The translations under genes were made by a program, and so were the position numbers. This document shows positions 27,712-37,624 of a stretch of 64,000 nt of DNA, piece by piece. Every line of letters starts with the position of its first letter. The first letter of the stretch is position 1. The stretch comes from Sipunculus nudus (lineage: Eukaryota; Annelida; Sipuncula; Golfingiida; Sipunculidae): the NCBI GenBank assembly GCA_026874595.1, contig JAPPUL010000068.1, positions 2,021,001 through 2,085,000 on the forward strand, in the 5' to 3' direction. Under the pieces are notes generated by a model. It was not told the origin of the DNA, ran no database searches, and worked only from the letters and a program-made list of their open reading frames with translations.

Positions 27712-28116
27712 CTACTCTCGTCTAACTCCATCTAATACCCCATTTACAAATCTAAATGATTCATTACTACCGTACTTCTTTGCCAAATCTACTGCTTCGT
27801 CTATTGTCACTTCGAAAGGGATTTCCTTCATATATAAAATCGCATATACTGACATCCTTAGTATACTCAAATCTACTGTTGATATCTGCTCAAATCTCCA
27901 GTTAGATAAATTCGCTCTTATCCTTTCATCTATTACATCTAGATTATTTATTGTTCCCGTTATTAATTCTTTCGCAAACAATTTTATATCTAGCGGTAAT
28001 TTCTCTACTCCCTTTAGCCATGCAAAATTTAATAAATCTGACTTATCTATCAATGTTAGCTCATAAGTGTATAATGCTTGCAGCGTCATCTCACGAGACT
28101 TTGTCCTCTTGCCCAT
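27712..28116 (-). CDS. nusB: Transcription antitermination protein NusB
   Basis: A 134-residue all-helical protein. The N-terminal KSREMTLQALYTYEL and C-terminal IPFEVTIDEAVDLAKKYGS followed by FVNGVLDGV are the two conserved NusB blocks. It binds boxA RNA with S10 during rRNA transcription. Length fits the family exactly. It lies 16 bp downstream of the PPIase gene, so the two are probably one transcript. Confidence 0.95.
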   Translation of the reverse strand: MGKRTKSREMTLQALYTYELTLIDKSDLLNFAWLKGVEKLPLDIKLFAKELITGTINNLDVIDERIRANLSNWRFEQISTVDLSILRMSVYAILYMKEIPFEVTIDEAVDLAKKYGSNESFRFVNGVLDGVRRE

Positions 28117-28132
28117 AATATAAAAATAAACC

Positions 28133-29200
28133 CTATAAGCCTATATTTATGTAACTTTGCTTCTTTTTTAGCTTTAACATATAATCCAAATATTCTGTAG
28201 CTCGTTTGAATAGTATTTTACTTGCTATAAATCTCTTTGCTTCTAAAAATGATACCTGACGCTCTTCACGCTTATTTAAAAGTTTTACTATATGATAACC
28301 AGTTGCTGAGGATATTATTTTACTTATAGCTCCTATCTTTAGTAGTATCGCGCTGGAGGCTATGTTTGGCTGGATAGCTGATAATGTGTCATAATCGTAC
28401 CATCCAATCCTCCCTCCTTGATATTTTGTTTCTAAGTCATCTGAATATTTCTTAGCTAGGGATTCAAATGTATCTTCTTTATTATCTAATAGGCGCTTTA
28501 TTCGTTTTATTAGTCTCTCTTTTTCTTCTAATCTATCGTATGTATCTTCTCGGGATAGCCTTATTAGAATATGAGATATCAAAAACTGCTCCTTATTATA
28601 AAATGCAGCTTTATTCTCTTCATACACTAATTTTATATCTTCTTCGCGGGGCCTTACTACTAGATTTTCTTTCACTACATATCTTATCAAATTATCTCGA
28701 GTCTTTTTTAGCTTTATTCTATTTTCTATATACTTCTTTTCTATTACTGTAATGGGTGAGACTACTTCTCTTGTTTCACTATTCTTTGCTTCTAACTTAT
28801 CAAGCTCACTCTTTATTTCTTTAGGGTTTACTTCGACATTAAACTCTCTTGCAAGCTGTAGTATTAACTCATTGTCTACCAATATACTAAGAGCTGATTC
28901 CTTACTTAAGCTACTATCTTCTGCACTCTGTTTTTTATAAAAATACTCAAGCTCCGATAACGTTATCACACTCTCATTTATATTTGCAACCACCTTCTCT
29001 ATTATTCTCCCTTCTTCTGCTATAGTATCTTTTTCCTTACCCTTTTTTGCAGATAGAACTATAGATGTTTGCAAAACTTTTGCCTTTAAAGCTCCTTTTT
29101 TATCTAAATCATTTTTACCGTATAAATCATGCTCAAACACAAAAATTAGTTTAAATACTAGAAATAGCAAGATAATCTCTATAAGATAAAATCTTTTCAT
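28133..29200 (-). CDS. SurA/PrsA-like parvulin peptidyl-prolyl isomerase
   Basis: A 355-residue exported or membrane-anchored chaperone. The first 25 residues form a hydrophobic signal or anchor (FYLIEIILLFLVFKLIFVF). A SurA-like N-domain (VVANINESVITLSELE near residue 69) follows, then a parvulin domain from about residue 205 (FLISHILIRLSRED, FESLAKKYSDDLETKYQGG, GYHIVKLLNKRE). It would assist folding of envelope proteins in the periplasm. It is upstream of nusB. The choice between SurA-like and PrsA-like is uncertain because no lipobox is evident. Confidence 0.88.
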   Translation of the reverse strand: MKRFYLIEIILLFLVFKLIFVFEHDLYGKNDLDKKGALKAKVLQTSIVLSAKKGKEKDTIAEEGRIIEKVVANINESVITLSELEYFYKKQSAEDSSLSKESALSILVDNELILQLAREFNVEVNPKEIKSELDKLEAKNSETREVVSPITVIEKKYIENRIKLKKTRDNLIRYVVKENLVVRPREEDIKLVYEENKAAFYNKEQFLISHILIRLSREDTYDRLEEKERLIKRIKRLLDNKEDTFESLAKKYSDDLETKYQGGRIGWYDYDTLSAIQPNIASSAILLKIGAISKIISSATGYHIVKLLNKREERQVSFLEAKRFIASKILFKRATEYLDYMLKLKKKQSYINIGL

Positions 29201-29280
29201 AAAATATACTCCGTAATAAATATTACGATTAATTATAAATAATATCCTTGTGCTTTAAAGATAATAAATCTATTTTTATT

Positions 29281-29625
29281 CTAATGTTTTTTGATTTCTT
29301 GACTAAGTACTTTATATATCCAAAGCAGGATAAGTGCTCCTATGAAAGTCGAGAGTAAATCTATTGTAAATACTTTATAAAAATAATCTGTGACTGGTAT
29401 TAAAATTATTTTTAAAAAAGTTCCTCCTAGTATCCCCCCAAATATCCCTACTACTATAGCTCCGTATATCCCTCCAAAAAAATTACGACCCATTACATAA
29501 TAAAATAATATACCTAGTATGCTACCCAGCAATATATAAACTAGGAAGTTTATCCCAATACCAATAATAAGCAATGTATATATCTTATCCATATATCCTA
29601 CCATAACTACATTATTGGCCACCAA
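29281..29625 (-). CDS. Small multi-pass membrane protein (YeaQ/YmgE-like glycine pattern)
   Basis: A 114-residue protein with three or four membrane segments rich in glycine. The GIYGAIVVGIFGGILGGTF stretch recalls the transglycosylase-associated YeaQ/YmgE family. The annotated ATG overlaps the upstream TPR gene by 14 bp. An internal ATG at MDKIYTLL (about codon 12) is another possible start. Function unknown; the family resemblance rests on a short glycine-rich pattern only. Confidence 0.5.
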   Translation of the reverse strand: MVANNVVMVGYMDKIYTLLIIGIGINFLVYILLGSILGILFYYVMGRNFFGGIYGAIVVGIFGGILGGTFLKIILIPVTDYFYKVFTIDLLSTFIGALILLWIYKVLSQEIKKH

Positions 29626-30373
29626 ATTCCCTCCGTACGTCCAGTATGATGTTAGGATTTAATCTTATTGCTTCTTTTAACGCTAACTTTGCACGCTTAA
29701 TATCTGACATACTCATATATAATTTATATTTACTATATTGTACTATATCTGCCTTATATTTATAGGCAAGAGCTTTATCATAATAATTTATCCTATGCTC
29801 TTCCCTCTCCTCAAGTAAATATTTCCCCTTATAAAAGTAAGCCTTCCCTAATATATATTTTAAATATATCTCTATGTTACTTCCACCACCTCTCTCTCGT
29901 TTTATCTCTTCCTTTATCTGCAATATCAATTCGTCTAACAAATACTTTACTTGCCCAATCTCCTCAAGCTTTAAATATAGTTCTATCTGCAAAAATAGTA
30001 TGTCGTAGTACATTGATTTGTTACTAAATTTGTCCTTATACTTTAATCCTTCTTCTATATCATATAAAGCTTGCACATATAAAGCCTTAGTTTTGTATAT
30101 CCAAGCGCTTAAGTAATATACATCCGCATAATCCACCTTAAGCATTAACGCCTTCTCATACTCATTTAACGCCTTGCCCAATAAGCCAAGTCGCCTATAA
30201 TGATCGCCTCTTGCCTTGTAGTATATCGGACTCTCTTCTAAAATCCTTTTATATCCTACACCATCATCCACAACCTTTTTACCACCCTTTTCGCTTACCT
30301 CTCCATATAATACATTTGAAAACATTTGAAGGAATAAAACCAGTATTAAGATATTTATACTACTTAGCTTCAT
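29612..30373 (-). CDS. Exported TPR protein
   Basis: A 253-residue protein with a signal sequence (residues 1-24, ILILVLFLQMFSNVLYG) and four or more TPR units (LGKALNEYEKALMLKVDYAD, YVQALYDIEEGLKYK, and a final unit ending ALKEAIRLNPN). It is followed by a small membrane protein whose start overlaps its end, suggesting coupling. It is one of many TPR proteins in the window. Its location would be periplasmic. No specific role can be read. Confidence 0.65.
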   Translation of the reverse strand: MKLSSINILILVLFLQMFSNVLYGEVSEKGGKKVVDDGVGYKRILEESPIYYKARGDHYRRLGLLGKALNEYEKALMLKVDYADVYYLSAWIYKTKALYVQALYDIEEGLKYKDKFSNKSMYYDILFLQIELYLKLEEIGQVKYLLDELILQIKEEIKRERGGGSNIEIYLKYILGKAYFYKGKYLLEEREEHRINYYDKALAYKYKADIVQYSKYKLYMSMSDIKRAKLALKEAIRLNPNIILDVRREFGGQ

Positions 30374-30417
30374 AAAAACAGCATCCTTATTCTTTTATTT
30401 TATAACAAAAAACCAAT

Positions 30418-31098
30418 TCATAAATATAAATAACCCGGTATCTTCAATACTAGCCCCTTCTTTAGCTTTTTATTATTTCCCAGATTGTTTAATAACGCAA
30501 GATCTATAACCGATACCTTAAGCTTTTTTGCTATCTTACTTAGACTATCACCTGCTTGCACATTATAATAATTACTTTTATTTTGGACCTTCTTCCCCTT
30601 TCGTACAGAAGCTTTTATATTACTTTTGCCTACATCTAATACTAATTTAAAATCTGCTCCTACATCTTTTACAGCTTTTATATATTCTTTACTATATATT
30701 CTATTGCCTGCTTTTGTTCCTGCTTTTGCTCCATCCATACCATCTGTTAATAAAATATTCTTTAGCCCCTTAAAGTCTAATATAGAAACAAAGCTTCTAA
30801 ACTTCTCATCTATATAAAACTTAACCTTATCCTTTACTTCTTTCCACGCTCTAAGAGCATCATCAACACCATAAGACATAACAACTCCTGCTTCCATAAC
30901 TCCCCAGCCACCACCTTCAAAGGCACTCCCTTCTATACTCGGGCTTAATAACATACCCACGAGTATTGTTATTATCGTTAAGTATACCACTCTTTCTAAC
31001 TTCATTAAGCCCACTTTTTTTTGACCTTTACCTCCCTCCACTGCCTTAACATCCTTATATCTAATCCCACATAATTTTCTAGTGTCATTAATTACCAT
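30418..31098 (-). CDS. LysM-domain envelope protein
   Basis: A 226-residue protein. A membrane or signal segment occurs at residues about 33-52 (VVYLTIITILVGMLLSPS), and one LysM domain closes the protein (YNVQAGDSLSKIAKKLKVS, then LALLNNLGNNKKLKKG). LysM binds peptidoglycan glycan strands. The long start has GAGGG eight bases upstream. The inner ATG at 31,005 directly before the hydrophobic segment is the alternative and would give a conventional signal peptide. The middle part is not recognised. Confidence 0.75.
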   Translation of the reverse strand: MVINDTRKLCGIRYKDVKAVEGGKGQKKVGLMKLERVVYLTIITILVGMLLSPSIEGSAFEGGGWGVMEAGVVMSYGVDDALRAWKEVKDKVKFYIDEKFRSFVSILDFKGLKNILLTDGMDGAKAGTKAGNRIYSKEYIKAVKDVGADFKLVLDVGKSNIKASVRKGKKVQNKSNYYNVQAGDSLSKIAKKLKVSVIDLALLNNLGNNKKLKKGLVLKIPGYLYL

Positions 31099-31215
31099 CT
31101 TTATATCCCTCAGCCTGTTTATAGTATTCTAGATTATTAGTATCGTTTTTATATTATATTACTTAAGATATTTTGTTCTCTACACTACATTATACAAATA
31201 AAGATTATCTGGCTT

Positions 31216-32661
31216 CTAAAGCATATCTTTAAGCAATTCTACTGCTTTCTCATGTATATCTCCGGCTCCAAGAAGTAATAATATCTCTTTATCTTTATTA
31301 AAACTTACAGCTAAATCCGCAAAACCATCTGCAAACTGTTTGAATAACTCTATGTCAAGCTCTACTTTATCTACTACATGCTTATGTCTGTAATCCTTTA
31401 ACAGAACCTCTGCTATCGCTTTGTGGCTTATACTTTTATCCTCTCTCTCCCGGGCTGCGTATATTGAAAGCAAATATATGGAGTCGCTTGGTGATAACGC
31501 CTTTGCAAACTCTTTATAAAATTGTTTTGTCCTGCTATATAGGTGAGGTTGGAATATCGTTATTATTCGACTACCATTGTGCTTTTGCTTTACAGCATCT
31601 AGGACTGACTCTATCTCTTTCGGATGATGCGCATAATCACTATATATTATCTGCCCGCCTTTAAGCTTTCCTAATAGTTCAAGACGTCTGCCTGCATTCT
31701 CAAAGCTTTTTACGCTCTTTTGTACTTCCTCAAGCCCTATCCCTAATAAATTACAAGCCGATACCACCCCAAGGACATTATATACATTATGTGTCCCGTA
31801 TAAAGAACTTGTGAAACTGTATATTCTATCCCTTTTAGCCCTTCTATCCTTTATCTTAAAGCTTGTGCCTTCTACTCCCTTCTTTATATCGTACCCTACA
31901 ATATCATTTCCCTCCCCTAGCCCAAAACAAAGCACTCTTAATCTTTTATATTCTAAAACCTTTTCTACTACTTTTATTACGCTTTTATCATCTCCATTTA
32001 CTATTATACTGCCGTAAAAGGGTATACGCTCTACAAAGTCTTTGAATTCATCCTCTATCCCTTTAAGCGATTTGAAGCAATCTAGGTGATCTAAATCTAT
32101 ATTCGTTATTATTGCGCTTTGTGGCTTATAGGAATATAAAGATTTATACGCCTCGCATCCTTCATATATTGACCAGTCTCCTTTCCCGCAATATACATTA
32201 CTTCCTATATATGAAAGAGTTCCGCCAAGTATTATCAAAGGATCAAAACCTACGTCATACAATACCTTCCCCAATAAGGCGCTCGTTGTCGTCTTTCCAT
32301 GCGTTCCTGTTACTGCAAGCGAATTGTAACCACTTGTTATCTCTCCTAGTAACGTTGCCCGGCTTATTAACTTTAGCCCCCGCCTCTTGCTCTCTTTATA
32401 TTCTACGTTATCCTCGCTTATTGAGGCGCTGTATACAACCGCATACAACCCTTCTAATACTAAATCCTTTCTATGCTCATAACTTATCTTTGCTCCAAGC
32501 TTTATAAGCCGTTTTGTATATTCACTCTCTTTTAGGTCTGAGCCGCTTACCACGAAACCTTCTCTTAATAAGATCTCCGCAAGCCCTGACATCCCTACTC
32601 CCCCTATACCTATAAAATGAAAATGCGCTCCCTTATGATACCTTTTTAAGTATTTTAACAA
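31216..32661 (-). CDS. murC: UDP-N-acetylmuramate--L-alanine ligase
   Basis: A 481-residue Mur ligase adding L-alanine to UDP-MurNAc in the cytoplasm with ATP. The N-terminal Rossmann motif FHFIGIGGVGMSGLAEIL, P-loop VTGTHGKTTTSALLG near residue 115, NIDLDHLDCF and the C-terminal SDYAHHPKEIESVLDA are all diagnostic and intact. It is not part of a mur/dcw cluster here. It is flanked by a LysM protein and a membrane TPR protein on the same strand. Confidence 0.96.
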   Translation of the reverse strand: MLKYLKRYHKGAHFHFIGIGGVGMSGLAEILLREGFVVSGSDLKESEYTKRLIKLGAKISYEHRKDLVLEGLYAVVYSASISEDNVEYKESKRRGLKLISRATLLGEITSGYNSLAVTGTHGKTTTSALLGKVLYDVGFDPLIILGGTLSYIGSNVYCGKGDWSIYEGCEAYKSLYSYKPQSAIITNIDLDHLDCFKSLKGIEDEFKDFVERIPFYGSIIVNGDDKSVIKVVEKVLEYKRLRVLCFGLGEGNDIVGYDIKKGVEGTSFKIKDRRAKRDRIYSFTSSLYGTHNVYNVLGVVSACNLLGIGLEEVQKSVKSFENAGRRLELLGKLKGGQIIYSDYAHHPKEIESVLDAVKQKHNGSRIITIFQPHLYSRTKQFYKEFAKALSPSDSIYLLSIYAAREREDKSISHKAIAEVLLKDYRHKHVVDKVELDIELFKQFADGFADLAVSFNKDKEILLLLGAGDIHEKAVELLKDML

Positions 32662-32685
32662 CCTCTTATCCCTTTTACTGATAGC

Positions 32686-33759
32686 TTAATCTAACACTGA
32701 CAGGACTTCTGCATACGGCTTTGGCTGTTTTGAATAATTTATACGCAAAAGCAGTTTAACTGGTTTTGAAAGTATTCCCTTTGACAATATCCGTTCCTCA
32801 TCTACCAACCGAAACCTCCTATCCCCTTCTCCCTCTATTATATATTCCTTATCACCCACGCTAACTACATTCCCATAAAGTACTACCTTCATATCATCAT
32901 ATTTATATGATTGCGTAAACAGATCTTTTACTCTTTCATACTCTATAGCATCCTCCTCTCCTTTCCCGTACCCGTATATTAATTCCCTCATACCATGTTC
33001 AAGCTCTATCTTCTCTTCTATACTCATATTTGATGACAATAGACTGTTTAATATTATTCTCCTGCTTCGTATATCTCCCTCTTTAGATAGTTCCTCTAAC
33101 TTTGTGTCTCTTTGCTCTCTACTTAGATAGTTTATTTTATTATACTTAAGCCGTTCCTTTATATAGGCAGACCCTAAAGCATATGAAGCTTCTAACTCAG
33201 ATTCTTCTGACCCAGATTCTTCATCTACCCCCATAACCTTCGTTTGTCCCTTATCTAAACTATTGTATATACCCCAGCCAAATGATAATACTAGCACTAT
33301 CACAAATATTGTTGCTAGGCTCTTTTGGTACTTATATAATTGCCAGTTCACTTCCCGTAGGTATTTATTTGGTTCCAGATTAGAGAGTATTAGGGACACT
33401 TCTTTATTGTTTTTAAACCGATTCAAATTCCTCTTTACAAGCTTATTACTACTATTTATATCTAATATCCTTATATAGAGCTCAATCGCTTCGCTTACTC
33501 CACCTTCTAATAAATATATATAGGCTTGGCCGTTAAGACTCAGTTCATCGTAGGAATTTAAACTTAAGGCTTTACTTATATACATTTTTGCATCTTCGTA
33601 ACGTTGCATATATATATGCACTATCCCATAAAGACCATAATATATAGATTCTTTCTTTGCGTGAAGTCGCTCAAGCTCTATAAGCGTTAATGCTTGATCA
33701 TAACGACCTTCTTCAAGATATTTGAAAACTTTCCTTTCCAACTTTATTCGGTTTAACAT
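32686..33759 (-). CDS. Membrane-anchored TPR protein
   Basis: A 357-residue protein. TPR-like helices occupy residues 1-125 (RYDQALTLIELERL, RYEDAKMYISKALSL, VSEAIELYIRILDI). One membrane helix follows near residues 150-166 (LATIFVIVLVLSFGWGIY), and then an approximately 190-residue extracytoplasmic part. The N-terminus has no signal, so the TPR part should face the cytoplasm. It lies 24 bp before murC on the same strand, which hints at a scaffold role in wall growth, though only by position. Not recognised further. Confidence 0.6.
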   Translation of the reverse strand: MLNRIKLERKVFKYLEEGRYDQALTLIELERLHAKKESIYYGLYGIVHIYMQRYEDAKMYISKALSLNSYDELSLNGQAYIYLLEGGVSEAIELYIRILDINSSNKLVKRNLNRFKNNKEVSLILSNLEPNKYLREVNWQLYKYQKSLATIFVIVLVLSFGWGIYNSLDKGQTKVMGVDEESGSEESELEASYALGSAYIKERLKYNKINYLSREQRDTKLEELSKEGDIRSRRIILNSLLSSNMSIEEKIELEHGMRELIYGYGKGEEDAIEYERVKDLFTQSYKYDDMKVVLYGNVVSVGDKEYIIEGEGDRRFRLVDEERILSKGILSKPVKLLLRINYSKQPKPYAEVLSVLD

Positions 33760-33842
33760 CTTTGTCTATCTTTTCTTTGCTTAGTATAAGCCCTCTTATT
33801 ATAAGATTTCTTATTTTTAAGCTTAAGCTAAAGGCCCTTTCT

Positions 33843-35357
33843 CTATCCTTTATAAGGATTAACTACTATTGCTCCCAAAGTCGTCTCTATCACCTTAACG
33901 CTAACACCCTGCTCTATGTAATTACCTTCTGCTACTGCATCATAGCGCTTTTTATCCACCATTATTATCCCAGATGGCCGCAACTTCGTTAACGTAACCC
34001 CTCGCTTTCCTAGCAGCTCCTTATTATCTCCATGCGACTGTCCTTCTATCTTCGCCTCTTTTAACGTGATACGTGAAAAACGTACCGACCTCGGTATGTA
34101 TTTATATAATATTATTATCCCAATAACCACCACCACAAACGATATTATTAGTACCATAGAAGCCTCAGATAACTTTGTCATACTTGAACTTATGTCAAAT
34201 AAGTCCACGCCAAGCGCCGTTACAAAACTCGATATAAGGGCTATTACTCCCGCAAACCCAAGTATTCCAAACCCAGGTGTTACAAATATTTCTACCGATA
34301 GCAATACAAGTGCTATCAAAAATAATATCAAACTCTGATAGGAAGCATTTCCTACTACTAAATTACCATAAAAGAATAGCGACAGTGCAAGTAACCCTAT
34401 TGTCCCAGGTATCCCAAATCCCGCTGTCCATAACTCCATTATTAGCCCAAGCATCCCTACACTAAGTAGTAATGACGTTAATACCGGATGCGTTAAGATG
34501 CTTAATAGCCTATCCTCTGTTGTCGCTTCGAGTACCTCAAGCTTATATTTATCAAGTTCAAACTCTTTCAATATCTCTTCTAAACTATTATATATCCCGT
34601 CTGAGACCCCTATCTCGTATGCCTCTTTACTCGTTAAAGTCAATATCTCTCCTTTCTTTAAGCTATATCCATCGTTTTCAAGCGTTAGTTCTACATCAGG
34701 ATCTACCATCGATGTGAATATTCGAGGTAAGTTCCTAAGTACGTTCTTTTGCCTTATATGATGGTATTTTGTGCTGCCTTCGCTTATATCTTTTATTATC
34801 CTATTTATTCTTTTATTGGCTGATGCTTTCATGAGGGCTCTAAGTCCTGACATCAGCTTTGCATACACTCGTTTATCTTTTATCGAACTTGCTTGCCCTG
34901 TACTTTGATCCATCACTATAGGATAGGCATCCCCTATCTTTCCTCCCTCTGATATTATTACATAGTCACTTGCAAGCGATATTATTGCTCCTGCTGAGTA
35001 GGCTGAGTCATTTACATAGGCTATCGTTGGTATGCTCATCCCTTTTATATAGGTTGCTATCTTTTGCGCATCACTTAATGTTCCTCCCGGTGTATCTATC
35101 TCTATTATAAATGCCTTTGCATTCTTGTCTTTACTTGCAAGTTCTAGATTCTTCTTTACGTAATTACTGTATGATGGCGATACCGCTCCAAAATCATCTA
35201 TTATTGTTAAATAATATACTTTGCCTTCTCCTCCTACAATCTCTTTATTTCCCTCTTCCTTACCATACATATTAACTAATAGCTGTATCATAACAATAAC
35301 AAGTATTAATAGTCTTAGCTTTCTTTTCATATTTTCCATAACGTATTTTCGATTCAT
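33843..35357 (-). CDS. NfeD-type membrane serine protease (ClpP class)
   Basis: A 504-residue protein with an N-terminal signal (LLILVIVMIQLLVNMYG). A ClpP-like protease domain (residues about 45-260) carries IEIDTPGGTLSDAQKIATYI and the catalytic serine in DSAYSAGAIISLA. Four or five membrane helices follow (residues about 290-420), then a C-terminal NfeD OB-fold (GKRGVTLTKLRPSGIIMVDKK region). Such proteins cleave stomatin partners and take part in membrane quality control. No stomatin gene is adjacent. The annotated ATG precedes MENMKRK; the inner methionines are alternatives. Confidence 0.9.
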   Translation of the reverse strand: MNRKYVMENMKRKLRLLILVIVMIQLLVNMYGKEEGNKEIVGGEGKVYYLTIIDDFGAVSPSYSNYVKKNLELASKDKNAKAFIIEIDTPGGTLSDAQKIATYIKGMSIPTIAYVNDSAYSAGAIISLASDYVIISEGGKIGDAYPIVMDQSTGQASSIKDKRVYAKLMSGLRALMKASANKRINRIIKDISEGSTKYHHIRQKNVLRNLPRIFTSMVDPDVELTLENDGYSLKKGEILTLTSKEAYEIGVSDGIYNSLEEILKEFELDKYKLEVLEATTEDRLLSILTHPVLTSLLLSVGMLGLIMELWTAGFGIPGTIGLLALSLFFYGNLVVGNASYQSLILFLIALVLLSVEIFVTPGFGILGFAGVIALISSFVTALGVDLFDISSSMTKLSEASMVLIISFVVVVIGIIILYKYIPRSVRFSRITLKEAKIEGQSHGDNKELLGKRGVTLTKLRPSGIIMVDKKRYDAVAEGNYIEQGVSVKVIETTLGAIVVNPYKG

Positions 35358-35406
35358 ATTATTCTTTTTTATACTATTTCTTTCTCTACCAAGCTCTACT
35401 CTCTCT

Positions 35407-36261
35407 TTAATATCTAATCACCAATACTCTATCTTTGCCTGATAAGTCTTTTAGCTCCTCATATATAATATAGTCATTATCTTTAAATAATGTTATAACC
35501 CTTTTTTTTTGCTCCATCCCTATCTCGGCTAGTAATATACCGCCTCTTCTTAAGTTATTCTTTACTTTCTTAGCTATATTCTTATAAAACTCATACCCAC
35601 CCTCTCCTCCATCTAAGGCCAGTTTAGGTTCATATCTTACACTTCTATCTAAATACAATAAATCTATTTCTGATATATATGGAGGATTTATTGTTATAAG
35701 ATCGTACTTCTTTTCCATTCCCATACCCTTCTTTATATCTATAATAGATATTTTTCCGCTTAGTCCATGCAGTTTCATATTTTTACTTGCGATCTTTAAT
35801 GCATCCTCCGATATGTCTGAACACTCTCCTACAAAAACATCTTTTGCATTCTTTAATACACTCGTAATAACACATCCTGAGCCGCTACACATATCATGAT
35901 AATTTATACTCTTTAAAGCAGAAAATATCTCTTTATACTTCTGAAGTACATACTCTACCATATGTTCGGTCTCGGGCCTTGGTATTAACACATTATCATT
36001 TACATAAAAGTTTAATGAATAAAACTCTTGTCGCTCAACTATATATGCTATTGGCTCCCCACCTAAGGCTCGCCTTTCTACTATAGCTAGATACTCTTTT
36101 ATTGTTTTATAACTGGCTTTTTTATCTAAGTAGAATATTAATTTATCTCTTTGGACTTCAAGTACATATGATAATAGTACCTCGGATTCAAGATGTGATA
36201 CTTTATAACTATAGCCTTTAAATATCTTTCTACCTAGTTCTAACAAATTATAATTATTCAT
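35407..36261 (-). CDS. prmC: Release-factor glutamine methyltransferase
   Basis: A 284-residue SAM-dependent methyltransferase with the hallmark NPPYIS catalytic motif near residue 189, a SAM-binding DMCSGSGCV loop, and the N-terminal RRALGGEPIAYIVERQEFYSL block. It methylates the GGQ glutamine of release factors. It lies immediately downstream of prfA, the usual pairing. Confidence 0.95.
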   Translation of the reverse strand: MNNYNLLELGRKIFKGYSYKVSHLESEVLLSYVLEVQRDKLIFYLDKKASYKTIKEYLAIVERRALGGEPIAYIVERQEFYSLNFYVNDNVLIPRPETEHMVEYVLQKYKEIFSALKSINYHDMCSGSGCVITSVLKNAKDVFVGECSDISEDALKIASKNMKLHGLSGKISIIDIKKGMGMEKKYDLITINPPYISEIDLLYLDRSVRYEPKLALDGGEGGYEFYKNIAKKVKNNLRRGGILLAEIGMEQKKRVITLFKDNDYIIYEELKDLSGKDRVLVIRY

Positions 36262-36314
36262 TCTGTAATCATTTATTGCTTAGGCAACTACTTATGTTCT
36301 TTATTTGTTACTTC

Positions 36315-37424
36315 TTATGTTAGGCTTTTTAGTTTATCTTCTTTTTCTTTCTCTTGAAGCTTTTCTATGAACTCTTCTATCTCGCCGTTTAGAAGACTTT
36401 CTAGTTTATTATATATTGAATAGTTTATACGATGGTCTGTCATACGGTTTTGTTGAAAGTTATATGTCCGTATCCTTTCTGATCTGTCGCCTGAACCTAT
36501 TTGTCTTGCTCGCTCTTCTTTCAAATCTTTTGCACGCTCTTCTTCTAATTTATCTTTTATCCGTGCACGTAAAACTCGCATTGCCTTAGCTTTATTTTTA
36601 TGTTGAGACTTCTCGTCTTGGCATTGGACTGTTATCCCGTACTTTATATGCGTAATCCGAACTGCTGAATCTGTTGTATTAACACTTTGTCCGCCAGGCC
36701 CACTTGATCTGTATACATCTATTCGTAAATCGTTTGGATTTATTTCTATCTCTGTCTCCTCTGCTTCTGCAAGTACTGCTACTGTAACTGCTGAAGTATG
36801 AATCCGTCCGCTTGACTCCGTTACTGGTACCCTTTGTACCCTATGTCCGCCCATCTCAAATTTTAACTTATTATATACTCCATCGCCGGATACACTAAAT
36901 ATTACTTCTTTATACCCTCCTCCTTCTGTTGGGGAGGCGCTTAATTGCTCCACTTTCATTACATGTCTATCTGCATATTTTACATACATTCTATATAAAT
37001 CTGAGGCGAATAATGCTGCTTCATCTCCTCCTGTCCCTGCCCTAATCTCCATTATAACATTTTTATCCTCATTTGCATCCTTCGGTAACAAGCTAAGCTT
37101 TAAACCCTTTTCAACTACATCTCGTTGCCTAAATAAAGCACTAAGCTCCTCTCTTACAAGTTCTTTTAATTCCTCATCCTCCTCTACGCTTAATAACTCC
37201 TCTGTTTCGCTAATCTTTAATAACACTCCCTTATATTCTTCGTACCTCCCCATCAACTCCTCAAGCACCTTATGTTCCTTCAATTTTAATAAATACACAT
37301 TTGAGCCATAGTCTTGAGCACCGCTACTTAACTCCTCTGACAACTCCTTATACTTTCTTTCAAGACTTTCTAATTTCTCTAACAAATGTTTCTTAGTACC
37401 TCTCCATGGCTTGATTTTATTCAA
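36315..37424 (-). CDS. prfA: Peptide chain release factor 1
   Basis: A 369-residue class-I release factor. The [20 protein letters not shown] block with the catalytic GGQ is near residue 240. The codon-recognition loop region ([18 protein letters not shown]) has the RF1-type PVT rather than SPF tripeptide, so the factor should read UAA and UAG. The C-terminal [13 protein letters not shown] is standard. It is followed by prmC. No recoding sign is seen. Confidence 0.96.
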   Translation of the reverse strand: MNKIKPWRGTKKHLLEKLESLERKYKELSEELSSGAQDYGSNVYLLKLKEHKVLEELMGRYEEYKGVLLKISETEELLSVEEDEELKELVREELSALFRQRDVVEKGLKLSLLPKDANEDKNVIMEIRAGTGGDEAALFASDLYRMYVKYADRHVMKVEQLSASPTEGGGYKEVIFSVSGDGVYNKLKFEMGGHRVQRVPVTESSGRIHTSAVTVAVLAEAEETEIEINPNDLRIDVYRSSGPGGQSVNTTDSAVRITHIKYGITVQCQDEKSQHKNKAKAMRVLRARIKDKLEEERAKDLKEERARQIGSGDRSERIRTYNFQQNRMTDHRINYSIYNKLESLLNGEIEEFIEKLQEKEKEDKLKSLT

Positions 37425-37449
37425 CTTTCTATCGCATAATACGATATAT

Positions 37450-37522
37450 TAGGCCTAAGAGGACTTGAACCTCTGCACATGGTTTAGGAAACCACTGCTC
37501 TATCCACCTGAGCTATAGGCCC
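37450..37522 (-). tRNA. tRNA-Arg (anticodon CCT)
   Basis: Folds as a complete cloverleaf on the minus strand. The acceptor is GGGCCTA with TAGGCCT (a G-U first pair), followed by T8-A9 and the D stem GCTC/GAGC. The anticodon stem GTGGT/ACCAT has loop TTCCTAA giving anticodon CCT, and the T stem is AGAGG/CCTCT with loop TTCAAGT. The CCA end is not encoded. It lies between prfA and the crp-like gene. Confidence 0.93.
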
Positions 37523-37624
37523 TTTTTATCTTCTATAACAATTTCCTAATATAATATTTTTTAGACTTTTTGTGGGACTTTTTTAATGGCTTTCTATATA
37601 CCAAAACCATTTAATTCAAATTTA